Positions 14,861 to 17,373 of a stretch of 17,373 bases of DNA are shown here, in pieces. The DNA is taken from contig CAYOUD010000040.1 of NCBI GenBank assembly GCA_964407055.1, positions 1 through 17,373 on the forward strand. Direction: 5' to 3'. The notes beneath the pieces were generated by a model that ran no database searches, was not told where the DNA came from, and saw nothing but the letters and a program-made list of their open reading frames with translations. The DNA comes from JAQIBY01 sp964407055. Its GTDB lineage: Bacteria; Bacteroidota; Bacteroidia; Bacteroidales; ML635J-15. Each line of letters begins with the position of its first letter. Within the stretch, counting starts at the first letter, position 1. The translations under genes and the position numbers were made by a program.

Positions 14861-17032
14861 ATGAAACGATTTGCATTAATTTTATCTAGTCTTTTTCTAT
14901 TTATCTCAATGTCAGGATTTTCTGCTGATGATATCACCCTCGCAGATATTTGGTCAAAAGGAACCTTCAGACAAAATACGGTAACTGGTATCCGCTCAAT
15001 GGATGACGGGCTGCATTATACAAAACTTAGTATGATGCGAAATTCAGTAATTAAAGTCGATTATGAAATCGGACAAAATGAAACTGAGCTTTTTAATTTG
15101 TCTGATTTCCCTGAAATTTTTGAAGAGGATCGGATTATGGACTATTCCTTCAACTCGGATGAAACACATTTGTTGATTTCAACCGATTATGAGCCAATTT
15201 ACAGACATTCATTTATGGCAAATTATTACATTTATGATATCGAAAACAAGAAAGTCACACCTTTAAACGAAGACTCAAAAGTGCAATTGGCAGAATTTTC
15301 TCCTGACAGCAAAAACATTGCTTACGTTTTAGACAATAATATCTATGTGTATAAACTTCGTGACGGTGGTTTAACGCAAGTGACTAAGGATGGAAAGAAA
15401 AATCACATCATCAATGGTGCGCCTGATTGGGTATATGAAGAAGAATTTAGTTTTTCAAAAGCCTATCAATGGTCAGAAGGCAGTCGGTATATTGCTTTTT
15501 TGAAAACCGATGAAAGCGGTGTGAAAGAATTCGACATGCCAATTTACGGTGCTTTGTATCCTGAGGAATATCGATACAAGTATCCAAAAGCAGGGGAGAA
15601 AAACTCCCAAGTTTCAGCACACATTTTTGATCTTGGCACGCTCAAAACAAAGACAATAGATTTAACAGTAAAAGGCGAAACTTACATCCCAAGACTGCAA
15701 TGGACTAAACGCCCGGGAGTCTTGTCTGTGATTACATTAAACCGCCTTCAAAATATTCTTACATTGCATAAAGTGAATGCAGAAACGGGAGTTTCTAGTA
15801 TTTTGCTTAATCTTAAAACAGAAAAATATCATGAATTGCATGATGATTTAACGTTCCTTCCCAATGGAGAATTATTTGTTATGTCGCATGAAGCCGATGG
15901 TTACAGACATTTGTACAGCTACGACATGGAGGGGGTTTTAAAAGGACAAATTACTTCAGGAGATTGGGAAGTCACTGATTTTTATGGTTATGATGAAAAG
16001 AATGAACGGTTTTACTATCAGGCTGCGGAACGGTCTCCAATGCAACGCGATGTTTATTCTATTTCCATTGATGGTGGTGAAAAACAACGAATTAATTCCG
16101 AGCTAGGTACAACAAAAGTCCATTTCAGTAAAACCTTTGAATATTACATTCAGAAGCATACGACTGCAAATAAACCAGTAAAAGTAACTTTACACACATC
16201 AGACGGTGAAATAGTTCGTGTGCTCGAAGAAAATAACGACCTGCAAAAGAAAATGGAAGAATATGGCTGGGTTGAGAAAGAATTTATCACTTTAACCGGC
16301 GATGACGGAACAGAACTCAACGCCTGGATTATCAAACCTCCTAAATTCAAAAAACGCAAAAAATATCCTGTGTTAATGTACACATATGGAGGCCCTGGAT
16401 CACAAACTGTTATCGATGACTGGGATCATAATATGGCTTGGTGGCAAATGTTGGCGCAGCAAGGCTATATTGTCGTTTCTGTTGATAATCGGGGAACCGG
16501 TGCAAGGGGGCGCGATTTCCGCCAAGTAACTTATGGTGAACTCGGTAAATATGAAACCTTAGACCAAATTGCTGCAGCACGTCAATTAGCAAAACTGAAA
16601 TACGTTGATGAAAATCGTATCGGAATGTTTGGTTGGAGTTACGGCGGATACATGACCAGTCTTTGTCTGTCGCTTGGCGCAGATGTGTTTACTGCCGGTA
16701 TTGCAGTGGCTCCCGTTACAAATTGGAGATATTATGACACCATTTATACCGAGCGCTATAACGGTTTGCCGCAAGGCAATGAAGCGGGATATGATGCTAA
16801 TTCACCAATTAATCATGCGAATAAAATGAATGGAAATTTATTGCTCGTACACGGTAGTGCTGATGATAACGTTCATTTCCAAAATACAATGGATTATGTC
16901 AGTAAGCTTGTGGCTGCAAATAAACAATTTGAAATGATGGTGTATCCAAACAAAGACCACGGTATTTATGGTGGTAATACTCGTTTGCATCTCTACACAA
17001 AAATGACAGATTATTTAATGGAAAATTTCTAA
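14861..17032 (+). CDS. dpp4: Dipeptidyl peptidase IV (S9 family), secreted
   Basis: A 723-residue exported serine peptidase that removes N-terminal Xaa-Pro (and Xaa-Ala) dipeptides. The ATG at 14861 gives a clean signal peptide (MKRFALILSSLFLFIS..., cleavage near FSA-DD); an upstream in-frame TTG at 14828 lies inside the promoter and is rejected. The N-terminal beta propeller (about 60-460) carries DWVYEEEF with Glu193-Glu195, which bind the substrate amino group in DPP IV. The C-terminal alpha/beta hydrolase has the catalytic triad Ser593 in GWSYGGY, Asp668 in HGSADDNVHF and His700 in NKDHGIYGG; Asn670 corresponds to the residue that holds the P2 carbonyl. The length equals that of Porphyromonas gingivalis DPP IV as I recall it. 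The EE motif favours DPP IV over other S9 enzymes. Next to a peptide transporter, a role in peptide nutrition is likely. The stop overlaps a transposase remnant. Confidence 0.93.
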   Translation: MKRFALILSSLFLFISMSGFSADDITLADIWSKGTFRQNTVTGIRSMDDGLHYTKLSMMRNSVIKVDYEIGQNETELFNLSDFPEIFEEDRIMDYSFNSDETHLLISTDYEPIYRHSFMANYYIYDIENKKVTPLNEDSKVQLAEFSPDSKNIAYVLDNNIYVYKLRDGGLTQVTKDGKKNHIINGAPDWVYEEEFSFSKAYQWSEGSRYIAFLKTDESGVKEFDMPIYGALYPEEYRYKYPKAGEKNSQVSAHIFDLGTLKTKTIDLTVKGETYIPRLQWTKRPGVLSVITLNRLQNILTLHKVNAETGVSSILLNLKTEKYHELHDDLTFLPNGELFVMSHEADGYRHLYSYDMEGVLKGQITSGDWEVTDFYGYDEKNERFYYQAAERSPMQRDVYSISIDGGEKQRINSELGTTKVHFSKTFEYYIQKHTTANKPVKVTLHTSDGEIVRVLEENNDLQKKMEEYGWVEKEFITLTGDDGTELNAWIIKPPKFKKRKKYPVLMYTYGGPGSQTVIDDWDHNMAWWQMLAQQGYIVVSVDNRGTGARGRDFRQVTYGELGKYETLDQIAAARQLAKLKYVDENRIGMFGWSYGGYMTSLCLSLGADVFTAGIAVAPVTNWRYYDTIYTERYNGLPQGNEAGYDANSPINHANKMNGNLLLVHGSADDNVHFQNTMDYVSKLVAANKQFEMMVYPNKDHGIYGGNTRLHLYTKMTDYLMENF

Positions 17033-17373
17033 GTACATGACAAAATTTTTGTAATTATTTGAATATTAGGCTCAATATTGCATAAAAGTGCATGAGCGAT
17101 GAAAATCAGTCCGTATTTAAAATAGCTATATGCCCTGCGTCCATGCTTTTTAATCTTAATGGGAGCAATATTTTGATCTTTGTAGATACCCACTCGATAA
17201 GCCCAGATAAACGCAATACTCACTAACGAAAGGAGTTTTGATATCCTTTCTGTGTCCGAAAGGTGGGTAACTTCAAAATTAAAACCACTTGATTTTAAGG
17301 CTTTGAACATTGCTGGATATTCCGGTGATATTGACCCCCCCTCTAAAAAATATTCAAAGAACAAATAACCTGA
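17029..17373 (-). mobile_element. IS4-type transposase, C-terminal remnant, running off the window
   Basis: The frame is open from the window edge to a TAG at 17029-17031. Its last 95 residues match the C-terminal end of Bacteroidota IS4 transposases: MFKALKSSGFNFEVTHLSD, an ERISKLLSLVSIAFIWAYR segment, IKIKKHGRRAYSYFKYGL and the final LSCT. The catalytic Glu of the IS4 Y-R-E motif should lie seven residues before the last Lys of MFKALK, but the residue there is Pro, and the sequence before it (SISPEYPA) does not resemble the RWxIE block. Another frame over the same bases reads YHRNIQQ, closer to that block, so a frameshift near 17305 and a run of seven G/C (17335-17341) suggest decay or a sequence error. 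The stop codon overlaps that of dpp4, leaving no room for a terminal inverted repeat. Confidence 0.8.

Noticed and set aside
1..17373. A new defence system, phage region or CRISPR array
   Set aside because: No nuclease-helicase pairs, toxin-antitoxin pairs, integrase, structural phage genes or regularly spaced repeats were seen; the genes are mainly envelope and metabolic.

Overview
The window looks like a draft-assembly piece of a low-G+C Bacteroidota chromosome, probably Bacteroidales/Marinilabiliales-like. Support comes from a BatD/BatE pair, a DUF2027-Smr protein, a PorE-like TPR/PD40/OmpA protein, a long-form QueA, an IorA without a ferredoxin domain, and promoter boxes of the Bacteroidota type (TAnnTTTG). 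A run of exactly 100 N (1211-1310) marks a scaffold gap. The right edge ends inside transposase sequence, where short-read contigs often break. No rRNA, tRNA, CRISPR array or phage genes were seen.

Layout. 1-1565: a minus-strand pair, an outer-membrane beta-barrel protein (interrupted by the gap) followed by a lipoprotein made of two similar modules. A terminator-like hairpin sits in the leader of the pair. 1860-2966: a plus-strand pair, a metallo-beta-lactamase-fold hydrolase and a DCC-type thiol oxidoreductase, ending 20 bp inside the convergent queA. 2947-5246: queA (minus) diverges from a DUF2027-Smr gene (plus) across only 44 bp. 5247-5660: gene-free, with degraded repeats, a long hairpin repeat and a possible coding remnant. 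5661-10450: minus-strand batD-batE, then, behind its own terminator, a large OmpA-family envelope protein. 10556-17032: plus-strand metabolic genes: YjbQ-family protein, iorA-iorB, a POT-family peptide transporter and a secreted dipeptidyl peptidase IV. 17029-17373: the C-terminal end of a degraded IS4-type transposase whose stop codon overlaps the stop of dpp4.

How the genes fit together. The right half reads as a protein/peptide-use region: DPP IV would release Xaa-Pro dipeptides outside the inner membrane, the POT carrier would import small peptides, and IorAB would oxidise 2-keto acids from aromatic amino acids to acyl-CoA with reduced ferredoxin. The left half is mostly cell-envelope functions with two housekeeping genes (queA, Smr). 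I did not find a clearly new defence or mobile system. The most noteworthy signals are the leader hairpin at 1601-1629, the duplicated-module lipoprotein, the hairpin repeat at 5418-5490, the separate batDE unit and the transposase remnant fused to the end of dpp4.
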